NCBI GenBank assembly: GCA_020050175.1
Contig: JAGVKY010000160.1
Coordinates: forward strand, 1-6,270
DNA: 6,270 nucleotides
Source: Parachlamydiales bacterium
Lineage (GTDB): Bacteria > Chlamydiota > Chlamydiia > Chlamydiales > JAJFMK01
Reading direction: 5' to 3'
Part shown: one piece after another, positions 6,042 to 6,270 of the stretch
Numbering within the stretch: the stretch's first letter is position 1
Layout of the letters: each line of letters begins with the position of its first letter
Program-made: the position numbers and the translations under genes
Notes under the pieces: generated by a model
Database searches by the model: none
Told to the model about the DNA's origin: nothing
Seen by the model: the letters and a program-made list of their open reading frames with translations, nothing else

Positions 6042-6270
6042 ATGAACCTGATTGCACGTCTCCAAGAAAGGGGATTCATCGACCAGATCGCAGGTCTTGG
6101 CATCGATGAAGCTCTTAAACAACCCATTCGTCTCTATTGCGGTTTTGACCCCACGGCTGACAGTCTCCACATTGGAAGCTTGATCCCGCTCCTTATGCTC
6201 AAATGGTTTCAAGATGAAGGGCATCAGCCCATTGCCCTCGTTGGGGGAGCGACGGGAATGATCGGCGACC
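6042..6270 (+). CDS. tyrS: Tyrosyl-tRNA synthetase, N-terminal part, continues beyond window
   Basis: Only the first 76 codons are present. The enzyme charges tRNA-Tyr with tyrosine in the cytoplasm, using a class I Rossmann fold. The visible part matches the bacterial family: NLIARLQERG at the N-terminus, YCGFDPTADSLHIGS at 32-46 and ALVGGATGMIGD near the end. By alignment from memory with the Bacillus stearothermophilus enzyme, Cys33, Asp36, Thr38 and His43 correspond to Cys35, Asp38, Thr40 and His45. The class I HIGH motif reads HIGS. ATG at 6042 gives an N-terminus like that of family members; an in-frame ATG at 6027 would add five residues. Neither has a good Shine-Dalgarno sequence. It sits downstream of a hairpin, so it is either separately transcribed or reached by read-through. 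Confidence 0.93.
   Translation, partial: MNLIARLQERGFIDQIAGLGIDEALKQPIRLYCGFDPTADSLHIGSLIPLLMLKWFQDEGHQPIALVGGATGMIGD

Noticed and set aside
5940..6224. Minus-strand open frame of 94 codons
   Set aside because: It overlaps the C-terminus of the orphan gene and the 5' end of tyrS on the other strand; the conserved tyrS coding sequence explains the openness.

Overview
The window looks like part of a Chlamydiota chromosome, probably an environmental (Parachlamydia/Simkania/Waddlia-like) member. The reasons are an accA gene directly followed by an MsbA-type ABC exporter (an order I remember from Chlamydia trachomatis), a low-to-moderate GC content, and two unfamiliar proline-rich proteins with secretion or membrane signals. 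The taxonomic call is inference; only the gene families are read from the sequence.

Layout: (1) 1-1547, minus strand: a long open frame that leaves the window at its 3' end. It encodes an exported protein with a clear signal peptide, about 447 residues of Ser/Thr/Asn-rich beta-propeller-like sequence, and a near-pure proline tract (43 Pro in the last 46 visible residues). (2) 1548-1659: spacer with a possible 15-codon leader peptide and a 12-bp palindrome touching the start codon. (3) 1660-5284, minus strand: a tight three-gene operon transcribed in the order L,D-transpeptidase (YkuD fold), accA, ABC exporter. Each junction is an ATGA stop/start overlap. (4) 5285-5402: an AT-rich divergent intergenic region that probably holds promoters in both directions. 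(5) 5403-5990, plus strand: an unrecognised 195-residue protein with two hydrophobic segments and a proline-rich tail. (6) 5996-6017: a strong G/C hairpin. (7) 6042-6270, plus strand: the 5' end of tyrS (tyrosyl-tRNA synthetase).

The operon links three envelope functions: peptidoglycan cross-linking or protein anchoring (L,D-transpeptidase), the committed step of fatty-acid synthesis (AccA), and export of a lipid or other hydrophobic substrate (ABC exporter). The two proline-rich proteins on either side of it are the least understood items. Nothing in the window is clearly mobile. I saw no CRISPR array, insertion sequence, tRNA or rRNA. The most unusual features are the polyproline gene with its GGA-repeat DNA, the possible leader ORF in front of it, and departures from family motifs in the L,D-transpeptidase, AccA and TyrS active-site regions.
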